Assembly: GCA_013348725.1 (NCBI GenBank)
Contig: CP054689.1
Location: 670,501-734,500, forward strand
Origin: Ectothiorhodospiraceae bacterium 2226
GTDB lineage: Bacteria; Pseudomonadota; Gammaproteobacteria; GCA-013348725
Length of the DNA: 64,000 bases
Reading direction: 5' to 3'
Positions within the stretch are counted from its first letter, which is position 1, and the number at the start of each line of letters is the position of its first letter. Below are positions 8,935-17,701 of the stretch, piece by piece. The notes under the pieces are model-generated. The model was not told where the DNA came from. It saw only the letters and a list, made by a program, of their open reading frames with translations, and made no database searches. Position numbers and translations under genes: made by a program.

Positions 8935-9909
8935 ATGACCGTCGGCGAGGACTGGCGCCCCAGCGCGCCGCTCGCCACGCTGCAGGCGCGGGCGCGGATG
9001 CTGGCCGGCATTCGCGCCTTTTTTGCGGCGCGCGACGTCCTGGAGGTGGAAACGCCCATCCTCGCGCGCACCGGCAGCCCCGACCTGCACCTTGCCTCGC
9101 TCTGCACCGACTACCACGGCCCGCACGGCGGGCGGCTGTACCTGCAGACCTCGCCCGAGTACCACATGAAGCGCCTGCTCGCCGCCGGCAGCGGACCCAT
9201 TTATCAGGTCTGCAAGGTGTTCCGCGACGGCGAGGCCGGGCGGCTGCACAATCCCGAGTTCACCCTGCTGGAGTGGTATCGCCCCGGTTTCGATCACCAC
9301 CGGCTGATGGACGAGGTGCGCGACCTGGTACGCGCCCTGCTCGGGCCGCTGGACGAAGAGCGCATGACCTACCGCGCGGCCTTCCAGCGGGCGCTCGACC
9401 TCGATCCCTTGCAAGCCCCTGCCGCCGAACTGGCCGCGACCGCCGCGGCGCAAGGCATACGGGTGCAGGGGCTCGAGCCGACCGAGACCGCGCGCGACGC
9501 CTGGCTCGACCTGCTGCTCACGCACTGCGTGGAACCCACCCTGGGCCGGGATACGCTGACCTTTCTGTATGAGTATCCCGCCAGCCAAGCGGCCTTGGCG
9601 CGCCTGGCACCGCACGATCCGCGCGTCGCCGAGCGCTTCGAGCTGTACCTGCACGGCGTGGAGCTCGCCAACGGCTTCCACGAACTCGCCGACGCCGAAG
9701 AGCAAGGCCGGCGCTTCGCCGCGGACAACGCCGCACGCGCAGCGGCAGGCCTACCCCGCGTCGAGCCTGACGAGCGCCTGCTCACCGCCCTGCGCGCCGG
9801 GCTGGGCGACTGCGCCGGGGTCGCCTTGGGTGTGGATCGATTATTGATGCTGGCCGTGGGTGCGCGGGCGCTGGAAGAGGTCGTCGCCTTCCCGGTGGCC
9901 CGCGCCTGA
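8935..9909 (+). CDS. epmA: EF-P--(R)-beta-lysine ligase
   Basis: EpmA (GenX/PoxA/YjeA) resembles the catalytic core of class II lysyl-tRNA synthetase without the anticodon-binding domain and attaches beta-lysine to EF-P Lys34. The 324-residue length matches that truncated form. Class II motif 2 is visible as FRDGEAGRLHNPEFTLLEWY and motif 3 as GVALGVDRLLML near the C-terminus. It lies 6 bases after efp and is very probably cotranscribed. It ends 2 bases before the convergent small zinc-ribbon-like gene. Confidence 0.96.
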   Translation: MTVGEDWRPSAPLATLQARARMLAGIRAFFAARDVLEVETPILARTGSPDLHLASLCTDYHGPHGGRLYLQTSPEYHMKRLLAAGSGPIYQVCKVFRDGEAGRLHNPEFTLLEWYRPGFDHHRLMDEVRDLVRALLGPLDEERMTYRAAFQRALDLDPLQAPAAELAATAAAQGIRVQGLEPTETARDAWLDLLLTHCVEPTLGRDTLTFLYEYPASQAALARLAPHDPRVAERFELYLHGVELANGFHELADAEEQGRRFAADNAARAAAGLPRVEPDERLLTALRAGLGDCAGVALGVDRLLMLAVGARALEEVVAFPVARA

Positions 9910-9911
9910 GG

Positions 9912-10094
9912 TCAACGCGGTGACTGCGGGTTCTTTTCCCGCTTCCACGCGTCCATGCACTCGACGCCGCAGAAGTGCAGCACGTACTCGCCGCCTTCCG
10001 AGGTGACGACGGTGGACGCGGGGATCTCCTTCTTGCATTGCGCGCAGCTCAGGTGTTCCGGTTCCTTGGGCTGCGGACGTGTCTCGGTACTCAT
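9912..10094 (-). CDS. small Cys-rich protein, DUF3330-like
   Basis: This 60-residue protein starts at ATG 10094, preceded on the minus strand by an AAGGAG site. It contains CAQCKKEIP near the start and [12 protein letters not shown] near the end, giving a CxxC and a CxxxC pair that could bind zinc. The pattern matches my memory of the DUF3330 family, small proteins of unknown role. It is convergent with epmA and divergent from pgpA, so it forms its own transcription unit. No function is assigned. Confidence 0.75.
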   Translation of the reverse strand: MSTETRPQPKEPEHLSCAQCKKEIPASTVVTSEGGEYVLHFCGVECMDAWKREKNPQSPR

Positions 10095-10186
10095 ACACAC
10101 TCCTTCTCGAATCGAACGCTTTCCCAAAGTCTAGCGTCCGCGCGGCGGCGGGTGGGTACAATGGCGGGCTCGCACCGGGAGACCTT

Positions 10187-10684
10187 ATGCGATCCAAACA
10201 CGAACAACCCCGCCGCGCGCCGCAGGTATGGCGCAAACCGAGCCATTTTCTGGCGTTCGGCTTCGGCAGCGGACTCGCGCGCTTCGCCCCCGGCACCTGG
10301 GGCACTGTGGCCGCCATCCCGCTCTATCTCGTCATGGCGCCCCTGACGTTCTGGGCCTACCTCGGTGTGACGGCGCTGCTGTTCGGCATCGGCGTATGGC
10401 TGTGCGAGGTGACCTCCCGCGACCTCGGGGTGCACGACCATCCGGGCATCGTGTGGGACGAGATCGTGGGTTACCTCATCGCGATGGCGGCCGCGCCGGT
10501 CGGCTGGGCCTGGATGTTGGCGGGCTTTGTCCTGTTCCGGCTGTTCGACATCTGGAAGCCGTGGCCCATCCGCCGGCTGGATCGGCAGGTGAGCGGCGGC
10601 TTCGGCATCATGGTGGACGACGTCCTGGCGGGAGTGTACGCGGCGGTGCTGCTCGCGCTAGCAGCTTGGCTGCTCGGCGCTTGA
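10187..10684 (+). CDS. pgpA: phosphatidylglycerophosphatase A
   Basis: PgpA is an inner-membrane phosphatase that removes phosphate from phosphatidylglycerophosphate to make phosphatidylglycerol. I chose ATG 10187, with GGGAG just upstream, giving 165 residues; a longer frame starts at 10079 but overlaps the divergent promoter gap. The family signatures are FGSGLARFAPGTWGT near the start, DHPGIVWDEIVGY in the middle and RLFDIWKPWPIRRLDR later. Several hydrophobic helices span the membrane. A TACAAT -10-like box lies at 10157-10162. The gene is convergent with hslO, 25 bases away. Confidence 0.95.
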   Translation: MRSKHEQPRRAPQVWRKPSHFLAFGFGSGLARFAPGTWGTVAAIPLYLVMAPLTFWAYLGVTALLFGIGVWLCEVTSRDLGVHDHPGIVWDEIVGYLIAMAAAPVGWAWMLAGFVLFRLFDIWKPWPIRRLDRQVSGGFGIMVDDVLAGVYAAVLLALAAWLLGA

Positions 10685-10709
10685 GCGAAGCGGCCTCGAA
10701 CGCGCGCGT

Positions 10710-11600
10710 TCAATGGCGGGTGGGCGGCACCGGCGGCGCGGAGGCGTCCGCAGCGAACAGCTGTTCGGCGTCCACCGGATCGAAGCGGTAAGTGGCACCG
10801 CAGAACTCGCAGGTGACTTCCACTTTGCTCTGCTCCTCGATGATGCTCTGCACCTCCTCGTGGCCGAGGCCGCGCAGCATGGCGCTGACCCGCTCGCGCG
10901 AGCACGAGCAGCGGAAACTCATCGGCTCGGGCTCGAACAGGCGCACGTCCTCTTCGTGAAACAGGCGCCGCACCAGTTGCAGGGGATGCAGCTCCAGCAG
11001 CTCTTCGCGTTTCACCGTCTCGGCGAGCATCTGCGCGCGGTTCCAGATGTCGGGGTCCTCGCCGCTGTGGTCCCGCGGTAGGCGCTGCAGCAACATGCCC
11101 GCCGCCCCTTGCGGGGTGGCCGTCAGCCACAGACGCGTGTCGAGCTGCTCGGAGCGCATCAAGTACTCCTGCAGCGCCTCGGCCAGGGTGTCGCCCTCCA
11201 GGCTGACGATGCCCTGATACCGCTCGGGGCTGTGACGCGGTTCGATGGTGATCGCGAGGCGACCCTCGCCGGTGGCCTGGCGTAGCGACCCGGCCGGCAC
11301 CTCGCCCGCCCAGCGCGCCAGCGCGCGGATGGTACGCTCGCTGGTGCATTCCACCACCATCATGTAGAGCGGCCCCTTACCCTCGATCTGCAGGGTCAGC
11401 GAGCCCTCGTACTTGAGCGTGGAGGACAACAGCGCCGCGGCGGCGGTCAGTTCACCGAGGAGGTCGCGTACCACGGTGGGATAGTCCTGGCGCCGCAGCA
11501 CCTCCTGCCAAGTGGCATCGAGATGCACCACCTCGCCGCGGATGGCGGCCTGCTCGAACAGGAAACGTTGCAGGGAGTCGTTGTGGCGTGTGAGATCCAT
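10710..11600 (-). CDS. hslO: redox-regulated chaperone Hsp33
   Basis: Hsp33 is a cytoplasmic holdase switched on by oxidation and unfolding, when zinc is released from four cysteines. The 296-residue protein begins at ATG 11600 (MDLTRHNDSLQRFLFE), preceded by AAGGA on the minus strand. The C-terminal redox switch is complete: FRCSCSRERV gives CxC and CEFCGATYRF gives CxxC. A longer in-frame extension upstream reads into the repeat element and is not used. It follows gatB in the same direction with that element between them. Confidence 0.96.
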   Translation of the reverse strand: MDLTRHNDSLQRFLFEQAAIRGEVVHLDATWQEVLRRQDYPTVVRDLLGELTAAAALLSSTLKYEGSLTLQIEGKGPLYMMVVECTSERTIRALARWAGEVPAGSLRQATGEGRLAITIEPRHSPERYQGIVSLEGDTLAEALQEYLMRSEQLDTRLWLTATPQGAAGMLLQRLPRDHSGEDPDIWNRAQMLAETVKREELLELHPLQLVRRLFHEEDVRLFEPEPMSFRCSCSRERVSAMLRGLGHEEVQSIIEEQSKVEVTCEFCGATYRFDPVDAEQLFAADASAPPVPPTRH

Positions 11601-11656
11601 CGCGGGTCCTTCCGTGATAGGGGCGCGCCGCAGGCGGCGGCGCGCCGGGCCGTTAG

Positions 11657-11808
11657 GGAAGGTCTGAAATAAATCCATCCTGGATTTCTCAGACCACGCA
11701 AAGCGAAAAGCGTGGTTTTCACTTTGCTTCGTGATCAACGGCTTGCAGCCGCTGATCACGGCGGCACCTCCCTGTGCCGCGGGAAGCTCTGAATAAATCA
11801 GAGCTTCC
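11657..11808. repeat. multi-hairpin intergenic repeat, copy A
   Basis: This 152-base element fills most of the gap between gatB and hslO. It reads as consecutive hairpins: GGTCTGA with TCAGACC (11661-11695), AAAGCGAAAA with TTTTCACTTT (centred near 11713), GTGATCA with TGATCAC (11731-11759), GCGGCAC with GTGCCGC (11761-11780), and a perfect 11-base stem GGAAGCTCTGA (11782-11808). The ends are near inverted repeats (GGAAGGTCTGA and, inverted, GGAAGCTCTGA). A second copy lies at 46283-46433 in the opposite orientation; 23 bases at 11728-11750 are identical to the inverse of 46342-46364. It contains no ORF of its own. Confidence 0.88.
11782..11808. terminator. perfect hairpin after gatB, possible terminator of gatCAB
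   Basis: An 11-base perfect stem with an ATAAA loop directly abuts the gatB stop codon. On the minus strand no long U-run follows, so a simple Rho-independent terminator is not certain. It could protect the gatCAB mRNA 3' end or end transcription together with the following hairpins. It forms the right end of repeat copy A. Confidence 0.5.
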
Positions 11809-13239
11809 TCAGGCGAGCTTGCGCTTGAGCAGCTCGTTCACCTGCGCGGGGTTCGCCTTGCCCTGCGTGGCCTTCATGACCTGGCCGACGAAGAAGCCGA
11901 ACAGCTTGTCCTTGCCCGCGCGGTACTGCTCGAGCTGCTGGGGATTGCCGGCGATCACCTCGTCGATCACCGTCTCGATCGCGCTGGTGTCGGTGATTTG
12001 TTTGAGGCCCTTCGCCTCGATCACCGCATCGGCGTCACCCTCGCCGTTCCACATCGCCTCGAAAACGTCCTTGGCGATCTTGCCGGAGATGGTGTTGTCG
12101 GTGATGCGCTGGAGCATGCCGCCCAGCATGGCGGGCGAGACCGGGCTTGCCGTAATCTCGATCCCATCCTTGTTGAGCGCGGCGGACAGCTCGCCCATCA
12201 CCCAGTTGGCGGCGAGACGCGCATCACCCGCGTCCTTGGCGACGGCCTCGTAGTAATCGGCCATCTCGCGCGAGGCGGTCAGCACGCCGGCCTCGTAGGC
12301 ACCGAGCTCGTACTCGTGCTGGAAACGCTCCTTCTTGGCGTCGGGCAACTCGGGCAGCTCGCCGCGCACCTCTTCGATGAAGGCCTCGCTCACCGCCAGC
12401 GGCAGCAGGTCGGGGTCGGGGAAGTAGCGGTAGTCGTGCGACTCCTCCTTGCCGCGCATGCCGCGCGTCTCACCCTTGTCCGAGTCGTACAGGCGTGTCT
12501 CCTGAATCACCTTGCCACCGGACTCGATGAGCGCGATCTGGCGCTCGATCTCATAGTTGATGGCGCGCTCGACGAAACGGAAGGAGTTGACGTTCTTGAT
12601 CTCGGCACGCGTGCCGAAGGCGCTCTGCCCTTTCGGGCGCACCGACACGTTGGCGTCGCAGCGGAACGAGCCCTCCTGCATGTTGCCGTCACAGATCTCG
12701 AGGTAGCGCACCAGCGAGTGCAGCTTCTTCATGTACGCCACGGCCTCCTTGGCCGAGCGCAGATCCGGCTCCGACACGATCTCGAGCAGCGGCGTACCGG
12801 CGCGGTTCAGGTCGATGCCCGTCATGCCGTGGTAGTCCTCGTGCAGGGACTTGCCGGCGTCCTCCTCGAGGTGCGCGCGGGTGATCCCCACGCGCTTGAC
12901 GCTGCCGTCCTCGAGCTCCACGTTCAGGTGGCCGAGCTCAACGATCGGCAGCTCGTACTGGCTGATCTGGTAGCCCTTGGGCAGATCAGGATAGAAGTAG
13001 TTCTTGCGCGCGAACACCGACTGCGGCGCGATGCGCGCCCCGACCGCCAGACCGAACTTGACCGCCATGCGCACCACGCCCTCGTTCAGCACGGGCAGTA
13101 CGCCGGGCAGGCCGAGATCGACCGCGCAGGCCTGGGTGTTCGGCGCCGCGCCGTAGGCGGTGGGCGCGCCGGAGAAGATTTTGCTCTTGGTGGCGAGCTG
13201 GGCGTGGACTTCCAGCCCGATGACCGCTTCCCATTCCAT
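11809..13239 (-). CDS. gatB: Asp-tRNA(Asn)/Glu-tRNA(Gln) amidotransferase subunit B
   Basis: GatB binds and activates misacylated tRNA (phosphorylating Glu or Asp) in the GatCAB transamidosome. The 476-residue length is normal. The N-terminal cradle begins [15 protein letters not shown] and contains GAPNTQ-type and [17 protein letters not shown] segments. The C-terminal helical and YqeY-like domains end in [10 protein letters not shown]. It is the last gene of gatC-gatA-gatB, 12 bases after gatA. The presence of GatCAB implies that this organism makes Gln-tRNA or Asn-tRNA by transamidation. Confidence 0.97.
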   Translation of the reverse strand: MEWEAVIGLEVHAQLATKSKIFSGAPTAYGAAPNTQACAVDLGLPGVLPVLNEGVVRMAVKFGLAVGARIAPQSVFARKNYFYPDLPKGYQISQYELPIVELGHLNVELEDGSVKRVGITRAHLEEDAGKSLHEDYHGMTGIDLNRAGTPLLEIVSEPDLRSAKEAVAYMKKLHSLVRYLEICDGNMQEGSFRCDANVSVRPKGQSAFGTRAEIKNVNSFRFVERAINYEIERQIALIESGGKVIQETRLYDSDKGETRGMRGKEESHDYRYFPDPDLLPLAVSEAFIEEVRGELPELPDAKKERFQHEYELGAYEAGVLTASREMADYYEAVAKDAGDARLAANWVMGELSAALNKDGIEITASPVSPAMLGGMLQRITDNTISGKIAKDVFEAMWNGEGDADAVIEAKGLKQITDTSAIETVIDEVIAGNPQQLEQYRAGKDKLFGFFVGQVMKATQGKANPAQVNELLKRKLA

Positions 13240-13251
13240 GACGTTGAACCC

Positions 13252-14706
13252 CTACTCGAAGCCCGGCGGGACGCGCCGGTGCCAGTCGGTGGCCTGCTGG
13301 TAACGATGCGCGACGTTCAACAGGCGCGCCTCGTCGAAGTGCTTGCCGATGAGCTGCAGCCCCACCGGCAGGTCGTCGGCGAAGCCGGCCGGGATGGACA
13401 TGCCCGGCAGACCGGCGAGATTCGCCGCGATGGTGTAGATGTCCGACAGGTACATGGACACCGGATCTTCGGTGCGCTCGCCGATGCGGAAGGCGACCGT
13501 CGGCGAGGTCGGCCCCATGATCACGTCCACCTGCTCGAAGGCGCGCGCGAAATCGTCGCGGATCAGGCGGCGCAGCTGCTGCGCCTTGTTGTAATAGGCG
13601 TCGTAATAGCCGGCCGAGAGCGCGTAGGTGCCGATCATGATGCGGCGCTTGACCTCGGCGCCGAAGCCCTCGCCGCGCGAGCGCTTGTAGAGGTCCTCGA
13701 GATCGCGCGGCTGCTCGCAGCGGTAGCCAAAGCGCACGCCGTCGTAGCGCGACAGGTTCGAAGAGGCCTCGGCCGGGGCGACCACGTAATAGGTGGGCAC
13801 CGACAGCCCGACGTTGGGCAGGTCGATCTCCACCAGCGTGGCGCCGAGTGCCTCGTACTCCTTCAGCGCCGTGTCCAGCGCGGCACGCACGCCGTCCTGC
13901 ATGCCCTCGCCGAAGAACTCGCGCGGCAGCCCGATGCGCAGGCCCTTCAGGTCCTGTTCCAGCCCCGCGCTGTAGTCGGGAACGGGCTGCTCCACGCTGG
14001 TGGAATCGAGCGGATCGAAACCGGCCATCGCCTGCAGCACCAGGGCCGCGTCGGCGGCGCTGGTCGTCATCGGCCCGGCCTGATCCAGGCTGGAGGCGAA
14101 GGCGATCATGCCGTAGCGCGACACCCGCCCGTAGGTCGGCTTGATGCCGGTGATGCCGCACAGCGCCGCCGGCTGCCGGATGGAGCCCCCCGTGTCGGTG
14201 CCGGTCGCCAGTGGCGCAAGACGCGCGGCGACCGCGGCCGCCGAGCCGCCCGAGGAGCCGCCCGGCACCGTGTCCGGGTTCCAGGGATTCTTGACCGCCC
14301 CGTAGTGACTGGTCTCGTTGGAGGAGCCCATGGCGAACTCGTCCATATTGGCCTTGCCGAGCATCACCATGCCGGCCTCGGCCAGACGCCGCACCACGGT
14401 CGCATCATAAGGCGCGACGAAGTTGTGCAGCATGCGCGAGCCGCAGGTGGTGAGCACGCCGTCGGTGCAGAAGATGTCCTTGTGCACCATGGGGACGCCG
14501 GTGAGCGGACCGCCCTCGCCGCGCGCCAGGCGCGCATCGGCCGCGCGCGCCTGCGCCAGCGCCTGCTCGGGCGTCAGCGTCACGCAGCAATTGAGCGCGG
14601 GGTTGGACTGCTCGAGGCGCGCAAGGTAGGCGCGCGTCAGCTCTTCGCTGGAGAACTCGCGCGCGGCCAGGCCGGCGGCGAGCTCCACGATGGTCTTGTC
14701 GTGCAT
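13252..14706 (-). CDS. gatA: Asp-tRNA(Asn)/Glu-tRNA(Gln) amidotransferase subunit A
   Basis: GatA releases ammonia from glutamine for GatB. It is an amidase-signature protein of 484 residues, the usual size. The catalytic Lys lies in [10 protein letters not shown] and the Ser-cisSer region in [16 protein letters not shown], followed by [15 protein letters not shown]. The gene sits between gatC and gatB with short spacings of 12 bases on each side. All key residues of the amidase triad appear present. Confidence 0.97.
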   Translation of the reverse strand: MHDKTIVELAAGLAAREFSSEELTRAYLARLEQSNPALNCCVTLTPEQALAQARAADARLARGEGGPLTGVPMVHKDIFCTDGVLTTCGSRMLHNFVAPYDATVVRRLAEAGMVMLGKANMDEFAMGSSNETSHYGAVKNPWNPDTVPGGSSGGSAAAVAARLAPLATGTDTGGSIRQPAALCGITGIKPTYGRVSRYGMIAFASSLDQAGPMTTSAADAALVLQAMAGFDPLDSTSVEQPVPDYSAGLEQDLKGLRIGLPREFFGEGMQDGVRAALDTALKEYEALGATLVEIDLPNVGLSVPTYYVVAPAEASSNLSRYDGVRFGYRCEQPRDLEDLYKRSRGEGFGAEVKRRIMIGTYALSAGYYDAYYNKAQQLRRLIRDDFARAFEQVDVIMGPTSPTVAFRIGERTEDPVSMYLSDIYTIAANLAGLPGMSIPAGFADDLPVGLQLIGKHFDEARLLNVAHRYQQATDWHRRVPPGFE

Positions 14707-14718
14707 ATTTAGGGTGTC

Positions 14719-15006
14719 TTACTCGATGACCTTGGGGACCAGATAGAGGCCGTCCTCCACCTGGGGCGCGATCGCCTGAAAACGCTCGCGCTGGTCGGTC
14801 TCGCTTACCGCGTCCGGGCGCAGGCGCTGCACCGCGTCCAGCGGGTGCGCCATCGGCGTCACGCCCTGGGTGGCCACGGCATTCATTTGCTCGACCAAAT
14901 CGAGTATGCGCGAGAGATTGCGCGCATACTCCGGAACGTCCTCGTCCCGAATGGCCAGACGCGCCAGCTGCGCGATTTTTTCTACGTCCGCCTTCTCTAG
15001 TGACAT
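14719..15006 (-). CDS. gatC: Asp-tRNA(Asn)/Glu-tRNA(Gln) amidotransferase subunit C
   Basis: GatC is the small clamp that holds GatA and GatB together. The 95-residue protein begins [19 protein letters not shown] and ends with the usual [12 protein letters not shown] segment. It is the first gene of the gatCAB operon and is divergent from mreB across a 125-base gap, an arrangement found in many gammaproteobacteria. Confidence 0.96.
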   Translation of the reverse strand: MSLEKADVEKIAQLARLAIRDEDVPEYARNLSRILDLVEQMNAVATQGVTPMAHPLDAVQRLRPDAVSETDQRERFQAIAPQVEDGLYLVPKVIE

Positions 15007-15065
15007 GCTGGACCTGGTTTTGTGACAGGGGTTGGCAAACCACCGAAGTTACCACATCCGCCATC

Positions 15066-15094
15066 TTGCCCAAAGTCCCGGCAGTCATTAAAGT
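15066..15094 (+). promoter_or_regulatory. candidate promoter of mreB
   Basis: TTGCCC (15066-15071) and TAAAGT (15089-15094) are separated by 17 bases and point towards mreB, whose start is 38 bases downstream. This would be the head promoter of the mreBCD-mrdA-rodA run. Confidence 0.5.
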
Positions 15095-15131
15095 ACCCGC
15101 ACGCTTCAACCCTACGGACCCCGCGCTTCCC

Positions 15132-16178
15132 ATGCTAAAACGCCTACGAGGTATCTTCTCCAACGACATCTCTATCGATCTCGGAACCGCCAACACGTTG
15201 ATTTACGTGCGCGGGCAGGGGATCGTGCTGGATGAACCTTCGGTAGTGGCCATTCGTCAGGATCGTGGCCCCGGCGGACCAAAAAGCATCGCGGCGGTCG
15301 GGTTGGAAGCCAAGCGCATGCTGGGCCGCACGCCCGGCAACATCGTGGCCATCCGACCCATGAAAGACGGCGTAATTGCCGACTTCACGGTCACCGAGAA
15401 GATGCTGCAGCACTTTATCCATAAAGTGCATAAAACCCGCTTCCTGCACCCCAGCCCGCGGGTACTGATCTGCGTCCCCTGTGGATCCACCCAGGTGGAA
15501 CGCCGCGCGATCCGCGAGTCGGCCGCCGGCGCGGGCGCCCGCGAGGTCTACTTGATCGACGAGCCGCTCGCGGCCGCCATCGGCGCCGGCATGCCGATCA
15601 GCGAGGCGCACGGCTCCATGGTGCTCGATATCGGCGGCGGCACCAGCGAGGTGGCGATCATCTCGCTCTCGGGCGTGGTGTATGCCGCCTCGGTGCGCAT
15701 CGGCGGCGACCGCTTCGACGACGCCATCATCAACTACGTACGCCGCAACTATGGCATCCTGATCGGCGAGGCCACTGCCGAGCGCATCAAGCACACCATC
15801 GGCTCGGCCTATCCGGGCAGCGAAGTGCGCGAACTCGAGGTGCGCGGCCGCAACCTGGCCGAAGGCATCCCGCGCACCTTCACGCTGAACAGCAACGAGA
15901 TCCTGGAAGCCCTGCAGGAGCCGCTGTCCGGCATCGTCAGCGCGGTGCGCACGGCGCTGGAGCAGACGCCGCCGGAACTGGGCGCCGACATCGCCGAGCG
16001 CGGCCTGGTGCTCACCGGCGGCGGCGCGCTGCTGCGCGACCTCGACCGCCTGCTGATGGAAGAGACCAGCCTGCCGGTGCTGGTGGCCGATGAGCCGCTC
16101 ACCTGCGTCGCGCGCGGCGGCGGGCGGGCGCTCGAGATGATCGACGAGCACGGCGGAGACCTGCTCAGCACAGAATAA
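15132..16178 (+). CDS. mreB: rod shape-determining actin homologue MreB
   Basis: MreB polymerises on the inner face of the membrane and guides the elongation peptidoglycan machinery. Starting at ATG 15132 it has 348 residues, the E. coli length; longer upstream frames run into the divergent promoter region. The actin-type phosphate loops are clear: [13 protein letters not shown] near the N-terminus and [12 protein letters not shown] near residue 165. The N-terminal [12 protein letters not shown] is a likely membrane-binding amphipathic helix. The order mreB-mreC-mreD-mrdA-rodA places all core Rod components together. Confidence 0.98.
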   Translation: MLKRLRGIFSNDISIDLGTANTLIYVRGQGIVLDEPSVVAIRQDRGPGGPKSIAAVGLEAKRMLGRTPGNIVAIRPMKDGVIADFTVTEKMLQHFIHKVHKTRFLHPSPRVLICVPCGSTQVERRAIRESAAGAGAREVYLIDEPLAAAIGAGMPISEAHGSMVLDIGGGTSEVAIISLSGVVYAASVRIGGDRFDDAIINYVRRNYGILIGEATAERIKHTIGSAYPGSEVRELEVRGRNLAEGIPRTFTLNSNEILEALQEPLSGIVSAVRTALEQTPPELGADIAERGLVLTGGGALLRDLDRLLMEETSLPVLVADEPLTCVARGGGRALEMIDEHGGDLLSTE

Positions 16179-16273
16179 GCGCCCACGCGCCGGCGGGGCG
16201 GTTCGATCCACGGACGGGGTATTCGCAATAATCCACTGCGGGGGCCAAGGCCGTCCTCCGCCTGTGAACATCC

Positions 16274-17203
16274 GTGGAGGTCGCCATCAAACGGCTGTTC
16301 ATCCAGGGTCCATCGCTCACCGCGCGGGTCGTCCTGCTGAGCCTGCTATCCGTGGTGCTGATGACGTTGGACCATCGGGAAGGACACTTGGACGCCGTGC
16401 GTGGCACCCTCGCCCTCGCGCTCGCCCCCCTGCAGTACGCGGTGGATCTGCCGGCGAGCGCGGGCGACTGGGCGGTGGAGGCCTTCAGCACCCAGCGCCA
16501 CCTGCGCGATGACAACGACCGTCTGCGCACCCAGAACCTGCTGCTCAAGGCGCAGATGCAGAAAATGGCTTCCCTGGAGTCCGAAAACCAGCGCCTGCGC
16601 GCCCTGCTGCACTCCTCAGAGCGTGTCGCGGAGCGCACCCTGATCGCCGAGCTACTGGCGGTGGATCTCGATCCGTACCGCCGCAAGGTCGTGCTCAATC
16701 GCGGCGGGCGCCATGGCGTGTTCGCCGGCCAGCCGCTGCTCGACGCCTACGGGGTCATGGGGCAGATCACCCACACCTCGGCATTGACCAGCACCGCCCT
16801 GCTCATCACCGACCCCGCGCACGCGGTCCCGGTGCAGGTCAATCGCAACGGCCTGCGCGCGCTGGCGGTCGGCACCGGCGCCGACAACCAGTTGGAATTG
16901 CCCCACTTGCCGAACAATGCCGACATCGTGCCCGGTGACCTGCTGGTCACCTCGGGCCTCGGGGGCCGGTTCCCCGCCGGCTACCCGGTCGGTACGGTGG
17001 TGCGCGTCGACTCCCAGCCGGGGCTGCCCTTCGCGCGCGTGGTCGCCGAGCCCACCGCCCAACTCGACCGCAGCCGCCAAGTCCTGCTGGTGTGGCTGGA
17101 GGAGCGCGCCACGCAGGCGGTGGCGGACGCAGCGCCCGAGCCGGCCGGGACCCTCCAGGACGCACCGCTCGCCGCGGAGCGGCTGGACGCCGACGCACCA
17201 TGA
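16274..17203 (+). CDS. mreC: rod shape-determining protein MreC
   Basis: MreC is a bitopic inner-membrane protein whose periplasmic beta-domain activates PBP2 in the Rod complex. The predicted 309 residues comprise a cytoplasmic stretch with FIQGPSLTARVV, one transmembrane helix (LLSLLSVVLMTL), a coiled coil (about 75-120) and beta-barrel domains. The start is uncertain: GTG 16274 lacks a good ribosome site, while a GGAGGT sequence (16277-16282) lies just before an in-frame ATC codon. The C-terminal tail is Ala/Asp rich. The stop overlaps the mreD start by four bases. Confidence 0.94.
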   Translation: MEVAIKRLFIQGPSLTARVVLLSLLSVVLMTLDHREGHLDAVRGTLALALAPLQYAVDLPASAGDWAVEAFSTQRHLRDDNDRLRTQNLLLKAQMQKMASLESENQRLRALLHSSERVAERTLIAELLAVDLDPYRRKVVLNRGGRHGVFAGQPLLDAYGVMGQITHTSALTSTALLITDPAHAVPVQVNRNGLRALAVGTGADNQLELPHLPNNADIVPGDLLVTSGLGGRFPAGYPVGTVVRVDSQPGLPFARVVAEPTAQLDRSRQVLLVWLEERATQAVADAAPEPAGTLQDAPLAAERLDADAP

Positions 17204-17688
17204 AGGGCGTCGGCGCCCAAGGCGTGCTGGTCATCGGCGCCTCCTTTGCCGTCGCCCTCGCGCTGACCGTGCTGCCGCTGCCCGGCTGGACCAGCGCCGC
17301 GCGGCCCGAATGGGTGGCGCTGGTGCTGATTTACTGGTGTATGGCGGTGCCCTCCCGCGTCGGCGTGGGGGTGGGCTGGGGCGTGGGCCTGCTGCTCGAC
17401 GTGATGCGCGGCGCCGTGCTCGGTCAGCATGCCCTGTCGCTGGCCATCGTGGCCTACCTCACCCTGAAGCTGCACCAGCGCGTGCGCGTCTACCCGCTCT
17501 GGCAGCAGGCGCTGAGCATCCTGGTGCTGATCGCATTGCACCAAATGATTCTGTTGTGGATTCGCGGCATCACCGGTCAAGCGCCCGCCGGCTGGGATTA
17601 CTGGACGCCCTCGCTCACCAGCATGCTGTTGTGGCCATGGCTGTTCCTCATCCTGCGCGACGTTCGGCGCCGCTTCCAGATCAGCTGA
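17200..17688 (+). CDS. mreD: rod shape-determining protein MreD
   Basis: MreD is a small polytopic inner-membrane protein of the Rod complex. The 162-residue product starts at the ATG inside the ATGA overlap with mreC. It is strongly hydrophobic, with about five helices and the typical WVALVLIYWCMAVPSRVGVG and GLLLDVMRGAVLGQHAL segments conserved in the family. Its level probably depends on translational coupling to mreC. Confidence 0.94.
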   Translation: MKGVGAQGVLVIGASFAVALALTVLPLPGWTSAARPEWVALVLIYWCMAVPSRVGVGVGWGVGLLLDVMRGAVLGQHALSLAIVAYLTLKLHQRVRVYPLWQQALSILVLIALHQMILLWIRGITGQAPAGWDYWTPSLTSMLLWPWLFLILRDVRRRFQIS

Positions 17689-17701
17689 GGGGCGGCTACC
17701 G

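Noticed and set aside
11657-11808. Coding extension of hslO through the repeat element
   Set aside because: The in-frame extension has no family similarity, and the normal Hsp33 start at 11600 has a good ribosome site; the same residues appear in shadow frames over copy B, showing they come from the repeat.
11998-14712. 904-residue plus-strand ORF opposite gatB and gatA
   Set aside because: It is the complementary frame of two complete, well-recognised genes; its sequence is His/Gln/Arg/Leu/Val-rich without domain patterns, as expected for antisense frames in high-GC DNA.
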